Under the pieces are notes generated by a model. The model did no database searches and had not been told where the DNA came from. It saw only the letters and a program-made list of their open reading frames with translations. Made by a program: the position numbers and the translations under genes. 64,000 nucleotides of DNA from DASUAS01 sp963841415 (lineage in GTDB: Bacteria > Actinomycetota > Acidimicrobiia > IMCC26256 > DASPTH01): contig CAWJCN010000004.1 of assembly GCA_963841415.1 (NCBI GenBank), positions 1 to 64,000 on the forward strand. Direction: 5' to 3'. Shown here piece after piece: positions 51,222 through 59,580 of the stretch; positions within the stretch are counted from its first letter, which is position 1; each line of letters starts with the position of its first letter.

Positions 51222-51531
51222 ATGGAGATGAAGTGGAGGCGGGGCCGGACGGCCGGGACGCCGCAACGGAATCGACCAGTGTGATGGAGATGAAGTGGAG
51301 GCGGGGCCGGACGGCCGGGACGCCGCAACGGAATCGACCAGTGTGATGGAGATGAAGTGGAGGCGGGGCCGGACGGCCGGGACGCCGCAACGGAATCGAC
51401 CAGTGTGATGGAGATGAAGTGGAGGCGGGGCCGGACGGCCGGGACGCCGCAACGGAATCGACCAGTGTGATGGAGATGAAGTGGAGGCGGGGCCGGACGG
51501 CCGGGACGCCGCAACGGAATCGACCAGTGTG
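51222..51531 (+). repeat. Five tandem 62-bp mini-ORF units
   Basis: Five identical units of 62 bp begin at 51222, 51284, 51346, 51408 and 51470. Each starts with ATG and encodes MEMKWRRGRTAGTPQRNRPV followed by TGA. The final A of TGA is the first base of the next unit's ATG (TGATG). The fifth TGATG provides the ATG of the MBL gene at 51532. An array of stop-start-coupled 20-residue ORFs therefore leads directly into the gene. Whether the peptides are made is unknown. Confidence 0.9.
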
Positions 51532-52365
51532 ATGGCCGAGCGGCTGTCCCTCACCGAGCTCGCCGACGGCGTGTACGCGTGGTTGTTGCCGGGCGGCGAG
51601 ACCGGCGTCGCCAACGCGGGCGTGGTCGTCGACGACGACGGCATCACCGTCATCGACACCCTGATGGTGCGATCGCAGTGGGAGCCGTTCGCCGCCGCGG
51701 TCACTGCGCTCGGGCTCCCGGTGCGCCGCACCATCCTCACCCACGCGCACATCGACCACGTCGGCGGGACCAAGGCGTTCCCGGCATCGGCGATCTACGG
51801 CACCCCGGTCACCAGCGACGCGCTCGACCAGCCGATGCCGATCGACGGCTACAAGCAGTTCATGCCCGCGTTCGACGAAGAGTTCGACGACCTCGCCGAA
51901 CTGGGCACGCGCCCGGTCACGCACCTCGTCGAAGGAGCCGCGCAGCTCACGCCACGCATCGAGATGCTCCCGGCGTCGGGGCACACCGCGGGTGATCTGC
52001 TCGTGCTCGTCGCGGATTGCGATCTGTCCTTCGCCGGCGACCTCTGCTTCTTCGGCGTCACACCGCTCGCGTTCCAGGGCGACCCCGCGACCTGGGCCGA
52101 CATGCTCGACGTCGTGGTCGAGCTCGCCGACGTGATCGTGCCCGGTCACGGACCGGTGGGCGGCGAGGCCGAAGTGCGCGACCTGCAGGGCTATCTGCGC
52201 GCGTGCGTCACCGCGAACGGTGACGTCGGTGCGATCGGTCCCGGCCCGTGGGACTCCTGGATCGACCGCGACCGCGACGCCATCAACGTGGAGCGCGCTG
52301 CACTGCTCGCGAAGGGGAGCGACGCGCTGCCACCGTCGATGCTCAAAGCCATCGGCAGGAGCTGA
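51532..52365 (+). CDS. MBL-fold hydrolase after mini-ORF array
   Basis: A 277-residue metallo-beta-lactamase fold: LLPGGETGVANAGVVVDDDG, the metal motif LTHAHIDHVGGTKAFP, GHTAGDLLVLVADCDLSFAG and IVPGHGPVGGEAEV. The group includes glyoxalase II-like thioesterases and lactonases. Its ATG at 51532 is provided by the TGATG junction of the fifth upstream unit, so its translation may depend on reinitiation through that array. A repeat-family copy begins at its own stop codon (52363). Confidence 0.85.
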   Translation: MAERLSLTELADGVYAWLLPGGETGVANAGVVVDDDGITVIDTLMVRSQWEPFAAAVTALGLPVRRTILTHAHIDHVGGTKAFPASAIYGTPVTSDALDQPMPIDGYKQFMPAFDEEFDDLAELGTRPVTHLVEGAAQLTPRIEMLPASGHTAGDLLVLVADCDLSFAGDLCFFGVTPLAFQGDPATWADMLDVVVELADVIVPGHGPVGGEAEVRDLQGYLRACVTANGDVGAIGPGPWDSWIDRDRDAINVERAALLAKGSDALPPSMLKAIGRS

Positions 52366-52417
52366 AGTGGAGCCGTGCCCGGATGTGCGGGACGGCGGAA
52401 CGGCAGCGACCATCGAC
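52363..52417 (+). repeat. Repeat-family copy starting at a stop codon
   Basis: Starting at the TGA stop of the MBL gene, about 55 bases match the unit core: TGAAGTGGAG(C/G)CG, CCCGGA, GCGGGACGGCG, AACGG and GCGACC. In the tandem units the same TGAAGTGG is in the MEMK codons. The copy is more diverged toward its 3' end. Confidence 0.6.
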
Positions 52418-52563
52418 ACGGACTGATCCCGGTTCGCGCCGTCTGGCGCTTCGCGGCATAGGCTCCCGCCGCGTGCACGAAGCGGATGCGGAGTGCACGC
52501 GCCAGGGAGCGAACGGCTGCGGCGTAGGTATCCTGCCCCGCAGAGAGCGACCGAGGACAGCAG

Positions 52564-53043
52564 GTGCCGAAGAACCCCGACCCGAACCTCAAGCTCGCGA
52601 GCACCAAGGGTGTGACGCGCACGCTCGACGACTGGTCGACGATGTTCCACCTCTGTCTGGTGATCCTGCCGCCGCGCCCCGAAGCGGCGGTGTACATCCC
52701 GATCGCCAAGCGCATCTTCAAGGTGTTCGGCGACGCCGACTGCCGCACCGCGTTGTGCGTCGTCGGCAACGAATTCATCGCGCGCGGTGTGCTCGGCGAG
52801 GCGGAGGAGCAGTTCCTCTGTTTCGTCGACGCGGGCGGCGAGCTGGTCACGAGCCTGGGGCTCACGCACCTCCCGGCGTTCGTCCATCTGCGTCAGGACA
52901 CCACGCTCGTCGCCGCGGCGGAGGGCTGGGATCCCGTTGCCTGGCAGAAGGTCGCCAACGAAGTCGGCAAGGCGATGGCGTGGAGTGTTCCGACCGTGGC
53001 CGGCGCCGGCGACCCCCCGCAGACGCCCGGTTGGCCCGTCTGA
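52564..53043 (+). CDS. Conserved protein, possibly thioredoxin-like fold
   Basis: A 159-residue protein starting at GTG 52564. It has FHLCLVILPPRPEAAVYIPI, DCRTALCVVGNEFIARGVLG, VTSLGLTHLPAFVHLRQD and AEGWDPVAWQKVANEVGKAM, an order of strands and helices compatible with a thioredoxin-like fold (a cis-proline-like LPAFVHL segment). No CxxC active site is present. I do not recognise a named family. No operon partner is apparent. Confidence 0.6.
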   Translation: MPKNPDPNLKLASTKGVTRTLDDWSTMFHLCLVILPPRPEAAVYIPIAKRIFKVFGDADCRTALCVVGNEFIARGVLGEAEEQFLCFVDAGGELVTSLGLTHLPAFVHLRQDTTLVAAAEGWDPVAWQKVANEVGKAMAWSVPTVAGAGDPPQTPGWPV

Positions 53044-53140
53044 CGGGCCTGTACGGCCAATTTCAACGCAGCATCAACGTCGCCCGTCACGAACGCACGA
53101 TCCTGGCGTGGGGTGCGCGCGTTCGCTAGGGTTCCCCCGA

Positions 53141-53170
53141 ATCCGTACCGGGGTCCACCCCTGTACGGAT
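53141..53170. promoter_or_regulatory. Hairpin in the NlpC/P60 gene leader
   Basis: ATCCGTACcGGGG and CCCCtGTACGGAT form a 12-bp stem with one mismatch around a TCCA loop, about 80 nt before the ATG at 53251. TAGGGT at about 53136 could be the promoter -10. The stem would lie at the very 5' end of the mRNA and may affect its stability or attenuate it. Confidence 0.5.
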
Positions 53171-53250
53171 CTGTTGTTGTTGGATTGTCAGTGTTGTTCA
53201 CAAGACGTGTTCAGCAAGGACCGATACGCCTTGGGCGGAGGAGTCCCCAT

Positions 53251-54339
53251 ATGAACCGCCGAGCGATCCGGCTCGTCATCCTCGCCGTGTTCGTCGCGCT
53301 GCTGGGGGTGATTGCAGCACCCGGTCTCGCGATCGCCGACCCCATCAGCGACAAGCAGGCGGAAGCCCAAGCGCTCGCAGCACAGATCAACAGCAACGCC
53401 GAGAAGCTCAGCGCGCTCAACGAGCAGATCAACTCGACGCAGAACGAGGTCGCGCAGGCGAACGCCGACATCGTCGCCGCCGACGCGGCCGTCGCCGCCG
53501 CGAAGGCGAAGACCAAGGAGCTGCGCGCCGAAGTCGCCGCCCGCGCCGCCTCCGTCTACACGCAGAGCGGTTCCACGAGCGGCGTCGAAGAGCTCGACGC
53601 GCAGAACGCGCAGGACCTCTCCACCAAGCAGAAGTACAGCTCGCTCGCCGCGCAGCGCGACAACCAGATCGTCGTCGACCTCGCGAAGGCGAAGGAGCAG
53701 GTGCAGGTGCGCAAGGCCGACGCCGAAGAGGCGCGACAGGCCGCGCAGGGCAAGCAGGACGAGCTGCAGTCGCAGCAGTCGAAGTTGCAAGACGGTCAAG
53801 GCGCGCTCAACGCGCTGAACGCGAAGGTGACGGGCGAGCTCCAGACGCTCGTCACGCAGGCCGAACAGGAGCGCAAGGCCCGCGAGGACGCCGCCGCGCG
53901 CGCGCAGTACGCCGCGCAGGTTCAGGCCGCGCAGCAACAGCAGACGACGAGTGGTGACACCGGCGGTTCGGTCGGTGGCGGCGGTACTCCCCCGCCCACC
54001 AGCGGCGGAGTAGCCGCGGTGATGGCCTACGCGGAGGCGCAGTTGGGCAAGGACTACTGCTACGCCGGCGTCGGACCGACGTGCTACGACTGCTCGGGCC
54101 TCTCGATGATGGCGTGGGCGCAGGCCGGTGTGAGCATGCCGCACGGCTCGTACGACCAGATGGCGATGTTCCCGAGCGTGTCGATGGACCAGCTCCAGCC
54201 CGGCGACCTCGTCTTCTGGGACGGCCACGTGGGCATCTACTACGGCAACGGCGAAGTGATCCATGCGCCTCATACGGGGACCGTCGTGCAGATCACCCCG
54301 ATCTGGTCGGGCGTGATCGGCGCCGTCCGCCCCGGCTGA
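53251..54339 (+). CDS. NlpC/P60 peptidoglycan endopeptidase with coiled coil
   Basis: A 362-residue exported protein. The signal peptide (IRLVILAVFVALLGVIAAPG) is followed by a long coiled coil (about residues 30-235). A Thr/Gly linker and a C-terminal NlpC/P60 domain follow, with catalytic Cys in CYDCSGLSMMAWAQAG and His in FWDGHVGIYYGNGEVIHAP. It resembles RipA-type peptidoglycan hydrolases that separate daughter cells. The ATG at 53251 has GGCGGAGGAG upstream. Confidence 0.9.
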   Translation: MNRRAIRLVILAVFVALLGVIAAPGLAIADPISDKQAEAQALAAQINSNAEKLSALNEQINSTQNEVAQANADIVAADAAVAAAKAKTKELRAEVAARAASVYTQSGSTSGVEELDAQNAQDLSTKQKYSSLAAQRDNQIVVDLAKAKEQVQVRKADAEEARQAAQGKQDELQSQQSKLQDGQGALNALNAKVTGELQTLVTQAEQERKAREDAAARAQYAAQVQAAQQQQTTSGDTGGSVGGGGTPPPTSGGVAAVMAYAEAQLGKDYCYAGVGPTCYDCSGLSMMAWAQAGVSMPHGSYDQMAMFPSVSMDQLQPGDLVFWDGHVGIYYGNGEVIHAPHTGTVVQITPIWSGVIGAVRPG

Positions 54340-54351
54340 ATCCGTGTTTTG

Positions 54352-54388
54352 GCGTACCTGCCCCGTGGCAGACACGGCACAGGTACGC
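54352..54388. terminator. Bidirectional hairpin terminator
   Basis: GCGTACCTG and CAGGTACGC form a perfect 9-bp outer stem, and CCGTG/CACGG a 5-bp inner stem. It lies between the convergent NlpC/P60 and thioredoxin-fusion genes, so it probably ends both transcripts. Confidence 0.7.
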
Positions 54389-54403
54389 AAGAAGCGGTGC
54401 GGG

Positions 54404-55402
54404 TCAGGGGATGACGAGCATGCCGAGCTCGGCTTCGAGCTGCGGGCGCGGCTTGGCGCCGAGTGACGCGCGCTCGAGCCGGCCGTTGCGGAACAGTCCG
54501 ATGAGCGGAATGCTCTGCACCTCGTACTGCTGCGCGAGCGCGGGCTCCTCGTCGATGTTGACCTTCACGACCTTGTACGAACCCTCGCGCATCGCGGCGA
54601 TCTGCTCGACCACCGGGCCGACCTGACGGCAGGGCCCGCACCACGGCGCCCAGAAGTCCACGATCACGGGGACGTCGGCGCCGAGCACCTCGGTGGGGAA
54701 GCTGGCCGTGGTCACCGCCTTCACCAGACCCTCGGGCTCGGGCTCGGGCAACGCTTCGTTCGGCCGCTCGCCGTCGCGCACCTGCGCGAGCCAGCGCTGG
54801 CCCTGCTGCACGCTCTCCAGCGCCACCTCGTGTCCCATCGGGAACTCGCCGAACACCACCGGCACTCCCGCGTCGACCAGCGCCTCGGCCAGACCGCGCG
54901 TCCCCTTCGCCGGGATCATGGGGTCGGCGGTGCCGTGCTGGAGCAGGACGGCGATGTCACGGGCGTGCTCGAGGTCGACCTCGAGGAGACCGGGTGGGAC
55001 GAGCGGGCTCATGGCCAGAACTCCGGCGGGCCGCGTGCGCTCACTCGGGCCGAGGGCCAACGCGAGCGCGAGCCCGGCGCCCTGGGAGAAGCCGCCGACG
55101 ACGGCCTGGGCGCGGTCGAAGCCGTGCTCGGCACAGGCGGCGTCGAGCAGGTCGTCGACCGCGGCGAGCGCGTCGGCGAAGCCCGCGGCCGTCGCCTGGT
55201 CGTCGCCGGCGCCGAAGTCGAACCACGAGAACCCCGGCGGCGCGGCGATCGGGCCGCGGGGCAGGACCGCGGCGAAGCGGCCGTCGGGATCGAGGTAGCC
55301 GAGGAGCCCACCCAGGTCGCGCTCGTCGGCGCCGTAGCCGTGCAGGAGCAGCAGCAGGCGATCCGCGTTGCTTCCGGTGACGACGTTGGTGACCAGGTCC
55401 AT
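54404..55402 (-). CDS. Fused alpha/beta esterase and thioredoxin
   Basis: A 332-residue protein with two domains. Residues 1-215 are a phospholipase/carboxylesterase-type hydrolase: LLLLHGYGADERDLGGLLGY, nucleophile VVGGFSQGAGLAL, acidic and His residues in LLQHGTADPMIP and EFPMGHEVA. Residues 225-332 are a thioredoxin: VIVDFWAPWCGPCRQVGPVV (active site WCGPC) and VNIDEEPALAQQYEVQSIPL. The junction is continuous and in frame. An esterase-thioredoxin fusion is unusual; the thioredoxin could recycle a thiol product of the esterase (thioester substrate), which is speculation. Confidence 0.85.
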   Translation of the reverse strand: MDLVTNVVTGSNADRLLLLLHGYGADERDLGGLLGYLDPDGRFAAVLPRGPIAAPPGFSWFDFGAGDDQATAAGFADALAAVDDLLDAACAEHGFDRAQAVVGGFSQGAGLALALALGPSERTRPAGVLAMSPLVPPGLLEVDLEHARDIAVLLQHGTADPMIPAKGTRGLAEALVDAGVPVVFGEFPMGHEVALESVQQGQRWLAQVRDGERPNEALPEPEPEGLVKAVTTASFPTEVLGADVPVIVDFWAPWCGPCRQVGPVVEQIAAMREGSYKVVKVNIDEEPALAQQYEVQSIPLIGLFRNGRLERASLGAKPRPQLEAELGMLVIP

Positions 55403-55440
55403 CAGGACTCCTCGTGGTGGATGCAGAACATGCAGAGCAC

Positions 55441-56265
55441 TCAGAACATGTAGTTGAGCTGGCGTACGAGCGTGCCGCCCAGGTCGACGTCGCCGTCGAT
55501 CGCCACCGCGCCGGCCACCAGTGCCTCGTCGGGGTCGAGGCGCCCGCACGCGAGCCGCGCGTAGGCGTCCGCCGCCAGGCGCACGGCGACGGTGGGGGTG
55601 TCGGGCACGGTGTCGAGCGGGCGGGCCCGGCCGTCGGCGACGGTGACCGCGGCCGAACGATCGATCGGACCCGTGAGCGTGAGCACGACGGTGGAACCGT
55701 CGGGAGCCCCCACCTTCTTCCCGACGATGTACGGGAGCACGTCGAGCATCATGCCGGTGCTGAAGCGGGCGGCCGCCGAGTCGAGGTCACCAGGACGGTC
55801 GACCGCCCGGCGCATGTCCTGCTCGTGGACCCACGAGTCGAAGATCCGGAACCCGAGCAGGTCGAAGACCGTGCCCTCCCCCATGGGTGTCCACGAGGGC
55901 GCGGCGAAGCCGTCGTCGTCGAGCGCATACAGGTCGTCGAGTCGGGCTGCGGTCGCAGCGCGGAACTCGGCGAGGGCGTCCGCGCCCGTCCACGCGCGGC
56001 GCGACTCGATCCATCGTTCGTTGGACCGGCCGACGTCGTTGCGTATGTGCGGGAGGTCGTCGGGCACGTCCGCCGCCGGCAACGGGTCACCGAGGATGAA
56101 GCGCTCGAGCGCGGTGATGTGCACGAGGTTGTCCTGCACCGTCCACCCGGGGCACTCGGTGGGCGCCTTCCAGCCGCTCTCGTCCAGCGACTCGCCGAGC
56201 TCGGCCATCGAGGCCCACACCCGCTCCAGCATGTCGACCCGTTCGGTGTTGCGCGCGTCCGTCAT
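55441..56265 (-). CDS. Maleylpyruvate isomerase/DinB-like (mycothiol) protein
   Basis: A 274-residue protein of the mycothiol-dependent maleylpyruvate isomerase family: ECPGWTVQDNLVHITALERF (metal-binding His), then LLGFRIFDSWVHEQDMRRAV with a second His region, followed by a C-terminal alpha/beta domain (DTPTVAVRLAADAYARLACG). Such proteins use mycothiol as a thiol cofactor, and the family is actinobacterial. The start ATG at 56265 gives MTDARNTERVDMLERVWASM. Specific reaction unknown. Confidence 0.83.
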   Translation of the reverse strand: MTDARNTERVDMLERVWASMAELGESLDESGWKAPTECPGWTVQDNLVHITALERFILGDPLPAADVPDDLPHIRNDVGRSNERWIESRRAWTGADALAEFRAATAARLDDLYALDDDGFAAPSWTPMGEGTVFDLLGFRIFDSWVHEQDMRRAVDRPGDLDSAAARFSTGMMLDVLPYIVGKKVGAPDGSTVVLTLTGPIDRSAAVTVADGRARPLDTVPDTPTVAVRLAADAYARLACGRLDPDEALVAGAVAIDGDVDLGGTLVRQLNYMF

Positions 56266-56369
56266 GACGTCATCGTGGCACGCGCCTTGTCCCCGTCGCT
56301 CGCCTCCGCTCACTCCGCCCTGGCGGGCGAGCCGGGCGGAGCCCGCTCTCGCCCGATCCCGCCGGACCC

Positions 56370-57176
56370 TCACCGAATTCGCAGGCGCACCCGTTGCACA
56401 GCGTGGTCGCGGCCCTTCTCGAGGATCACGTCGCTCCGGTCGCGCGTCGGGAGGATGCACTCCTCGAGGTTCACGAGGTTGACCGAGGTCCACACCTGTC
56501 GCGCGAAGTCCGCGGCCTGGTCGGGGGTGTAGCTCGCGAAGTGCCGGAAGAACGACGACGGGTCAGTGGCGGCGCCCGCGCACAGCGCGCAGAAGCGCTG
56601 CACGAACCACTGCTCGATGTCGTCGGGCGCGGCGTCGAGGTAGACGGTGAAATCCACGTGGTCGTCAGGGAACGGCAGGCCTTCGAGGATGAGCAACGAC
56701 GGACGGGCGACGAGCTGCGTCGCGCCGTCGACGATGTCGTAGGTCGCATGTGAGTAGACGGGCGCACGGGCCTCGGGCGCGCCGTTCCGCACCGCGACGA
56801 GGAACCGGTCGAGCGCCTCGTGGTCGAAGGTTTCGGGAAAGCCCTTGCGCTCCAGGATCCCGCGCGTGACGAGCTCGCGGTTGGGGTAGAGGAAGCCGTC
56901 GGTGCACACTACCGAGATCGGCGCGCGGGTGGTGTTGGTGGCGAGCGCGGCCGACAGCGCGCCGGCCGCCGCGCTCTTCCCCACCGCGACGCTGCCGGTG
57001 ACGGCGACGACGAAGGGTTCGGCGCGGCCGGCACGCTCAGCGACCAGTTCGGCGAGTGGCCCGTACACCTCCACCACGTCGGCGGCGGCGACCTCGCTCG
57101 CGCCCGGGTCGACCGGAGTGCGGGCGCGGCGGCGCGCCGCCCACCGCGGCCGGTCGAAGTCCTCGTAGCGCGCCAT
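56370..57176 (-). CDS. coaA: Type I pantothenate kinase
   Basis: A 268-residue P-loop kinase. VTGSVAVGKSAAAGAL (P-loop near residue 60), VCTDGFLYPNRELV, GILERKGFPETFD, and APVYSHATYDIVDGATQLV are the CoaA signature segments; LLILEGLPF follows. The enzyme phosphorylates pantothenate in the first step of coenzyme A synthesis. It is about 40 residues shorter than many CoaA proteins. Its ATG 57176 is the end of a TGATG junction with a single 62-bp mini-ORF unit directly upstream. Confidence 0.87.
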   Translation of the reverse strand: MARYEDFDRPRWAARRRARTPVDPGASEVAAADVVEVYGPLAELVAERAGRAEPFVVAVTGSVAVGKSAAAGALSAALATNTTRAPISVVCTDGFLYPNRELVTRGILERKGFPETFDHEALDRFLVAVRNGAPEARAPVYSHATYDIVDGATQLVARPSLLILEGLPFPDDHVDFTVYLDAAPDDIEQWFVQRFCALCAGAATDPSSFFRHFASYTPDQAADFARQVWTSVNLVNLEECILPTRDRSDVILEKGRDHAVQRVRLRIR

Positions 57177-57238
57177 CACACCGGGTCGATTCCGCTCCGG
57201 CGTCCCGGCCTCCGGCCACGCCTCCGCTGCATCTCCAT
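57177..57238 (-). repeat. Single 62-bp mini-ORF unit before coaA
   Basis: On the minus strand these 62 bases encode MEMQRRRGRRPGRRSGIDPV and end in TG, which with the A of the next ATG forms TGATG at the coaA start. Length, ATG start, TGATG end and most of the DNA sequence match the units at 51222. TAGCGT lies 9 nt before its ATG. Confidence 0.85.
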
Positions 57239-57321
57239 CGGGTGCGCACGCTACGCGGCGCAGGGCTGGTGGGGTCGCGGCGACAGCCGTTAGGTTCGCC
57301 ACTCGCTGGGAAGGGGACACG

Positions 57322-59580
57322 ATGGCGGCACCGGACACCGCGAGCGACGCCGGCATCCTCATGGGGATCCGCGTCGTCGACCTGTCGGACGGCATCGCGG
57401 GGCCGGTGGCGACGCTCCTCCTCGCCGAGGCGGGTGCCGACGTGGTGACGGTCGAACCGCCCGGCGGCGCGGCGAACCGTTCGACCAATGGCTTCCACAC
57501 CTGGATGCGCAGCAAGCGCAGCGTCGTGCTCGACGTCCCGCGCGACGACGACCGGGCCGTGCTCGACCGGCTCCTCGCGGCCGCCGACGTGGTGGTGCAC
57601 AACCACGGCCCGACGCGTGCACGCGAGCTCGGCCTCGACGACGACGCGCTCGCGGCGCGGTTCCCGCACCTGATCGTGTCGTCGGTGCTGTCGTGGCCGG
57701 TGAACCACGACGACGCCGATCTCCCGGTCGACGAGCTCCTCGCGCTGGCGCGCCTCGGCGTGCTCGACGAGCAACAGGGGTACCGCGACGGCCCGATCTT
57801 CCTGCGCTGCCCCATCGCGAGTTGGTGCGCGTCGCACCTCGCGGCGATCGGGATCCTCGCCCGCCTGATCGCGCGCGAACGCACCGGCCATGCCGGTCCC
57901 GCGCACACGTCGCTCGCGCAGGGCGCGCTCGTGCCGATGGCCATGCACTGGCGACGGGTCGAGAACCCCTCCCCGTCGTTGGCGTTCGGCATGCCCAAGT
58001 CCCAGACCGGGGCGACGCTGTTCGAGACCGCCGACGGCGTGTGGATCCACCTGATGGGCGACCCCACCAAGTCGCCGATGTTCACCGAGGCGATCGCCGT
58101 CGTGCGCCCCGACGGCCCTCGGGTCGACCCCGGCACGATGTTCCAACAGACCGACGGCTGGCCCGAGGCGTTGTTGCTGCATCCGAGCGGCGAGTGGCTC
58201 GAGTCGTTCTGGGCCCACGACGTACCCGTACAGCCGGCGGTGCCGCCGGGCACGATCTTCGCCGACGAGCAGGCGCGCACCAACGGCTACGTGATCGAGG
58301 TGGACCACCCCGACCTCGGGAAGATCGCGATGGCCGGTTCGCCGATCACGGTCACGCCACCGACGAGGATGCGCTCGTTCGCGCCCGCGCTCGGGGCGCA
58401 CACCGACGAGGTGCTGGCCGAGTGGCAGCCGCGCCAGCGGCCGTCGAGCGCGTCCGGTCCCGCGCGTCGGTTCCCCCTCGAGGGCGTGCAGGTGGTCGAC
58501 GCGGGCGCGTTCCTCGCCGGACCGCTCGGGCCGATGCTGCTGAGCGACCTCGGCGCCGACGTGGTGAAGGTGGAACCGCCGGGCGGCGAGGGCATGCGCT
58601 ACGTCGAGTGGTCCTTCTTCGGCTGCCAGCGCGGCAAGCGCGGCGTCGCGCTCGACCTCAAGTCTCCTGACGCGCGCGTCGCACTCGACGCGCTGCTCGG
58701 ACGCGCCGACATCCTCCACCACAACCTGCGCATGCCCGCGGCGCGCCGCCTCGGGCTCGACGAGGCGACCGTGCGCGCCGTGAACCCCGACATCGTCTAC
58801 TGCCACGCCAGCTCGTACGGACCGAAGGGACCGCGCGCCGACTGGCCGGGCTACGACCAGCTCTTCCAGTCGTCGTGCGGTTGGGAGGTCGCCGGCGCGG
58901 GCGAGGGCAACGATCCGATGTGGCACCGCCTCGGGTTCATGGATCACCTGTGCGCGATGGGTTCACTGATCTCGACACTGCTCGCGCTCTACCACCGCGA
59001 TCGCACCGGCGAGACGCAGTTCGTCGCCGGGTCGCTGCTCGCGGGTGGCGTGATGACCGGCAGCGAGACGTACCTCGACACCGGCGGCGAGGTCGTGCCG
59101 ATCACCGTGCTCGACCACGAGCAGACCGGGATCGCGCCCGGGTACCGGATCGCCGAGGTCGCCGACGGTTGGATCGCGGTCGCCGCCACCACCGACGCGC
59201 AACGCGCCGCGCTCGAGACGCTCGGCGGGGTCGACGCGCTCGTCCCGCGCACCGTCGACGACGCGCTCGCTGAGCTCGCCGACGCCAGCGTACCCAGCGA
59301 GGCGGTGCGACTCGACCAGGGCGAGCCGTTCTTCACTTCGCCCGCCAACGACGCCGCCCGACTCATCGCTCGCTACGAGCACGTCGACTACGGGCACGTC
59401 GAGCAGCCGGGCGCGTTCTGGACCTTCGGTGATCTCGACGTCAAGCTCGACCGGGCACCTCCCGCGCTCGGCGAACACACCGTCGAGGTGCTCACCGAGG
59501 TCGGGGTCGACACCGCGACCGTCGACGCGCTGCTCGCGTCGGGGGCCGCGCACGCATGGAAGGCCACCGCACCCGCATGA
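57322..59580 (+). CDS. Tandem CaiB/BaiF family CoA-transferase
   Basis: A 752-residue protein with two complete CaiB-type halves. First half: VVDLSDGIAGPVATLLLAEA, ADVVTVEPPGG, VVLDVPRDD. Second half: VQVVDAGAFLAGPLGPMLLS, ADVVKVEPPGGEGMRYVEWS, GVALDLKSPDARVALDALLG, and FMDHLCAMGSLISTLLALYH. Such class III CoA-transferases move CoA between carboxylic acids; fused forms occur in actinobacterial steroid and fatty acid pathways. GAAGGGG stands before ATG 57322. Its stop overlaps the next ATG by four bases. Confidence 0.87.
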   Translation: MAAPDTASDAGILMGIRVVDLSDGIAGPVATLLLAEAGADVVTVEPPGGAANRSTNGFHTWMRSKRSVVLDVPRDDDRAVLDRLLAAADVVVHNHGPTRARELGLDDDALAARFPHLIVSSVLSWPVNHDDADLPVDELLALARLGVLDEQQGYRDGPIFLRCPIASWCASHLAAIGILARLIARERTGHAGPAHTSLAQGALVPMAMHWRRVENPSPSLAFGMPKSQTGATLFETADGVWIHLMGDPTKSPMFTEAIAVVRPDGPRVDPGTMFQQTDGWPEALLLHPSGEWLESFWAHDVPVQPAVPPGTIFADEQARTNGYVIEVDHPDLGKIAMAGSPITVTPPTRMRSFAPALGAHTDEVLAEWQPRQRPSSASGPARRFPLEGVQVVDAGAFLAGPLGPMLLSDLGADVVKVEPPGGEGMRYVEWSFFGCQRGKRGVALDLKSPDARVALDALLGRADILHHNLRMPAARRLGLDEATVRAVNPDIVYCHASSYGPKGPRADWPGYDQLFQSSCGWEVAGAGEGNDPMWHRLGFMDHLCAMGSLISTLLALYHRDRTGETQFVAGSLLAGGVMTGSETYLDTGGEVVPITVLDHEQTGIAPGYRIAEVADGWIAVAATTDAQRAALETLGGVDALVPRTVDDALAELADASVPSEAVRLDQGEPFFTSPANDAARLIARYEHVDYGHVEQPGAFWTFGDLDVKLDRAPPALGEHTVEVLTEVGVDTATVDALLASGAAHAWKATAPA

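Noticed and set aside
51222..51531. CRISPR-like array
   Set aside because: The units are contiguous and identical with no unique spacers between them, and there are no cas genes in the window.
53141..53170. A ydaO-type c-di-AMP riboswitch upstream of the NlpC/P60 gene
   Set aside because: Such riboswitches do precede actinobacterial cell-wall hydrolase genes, but I see none of the conserved ydaO core here, only a simple hairpin.
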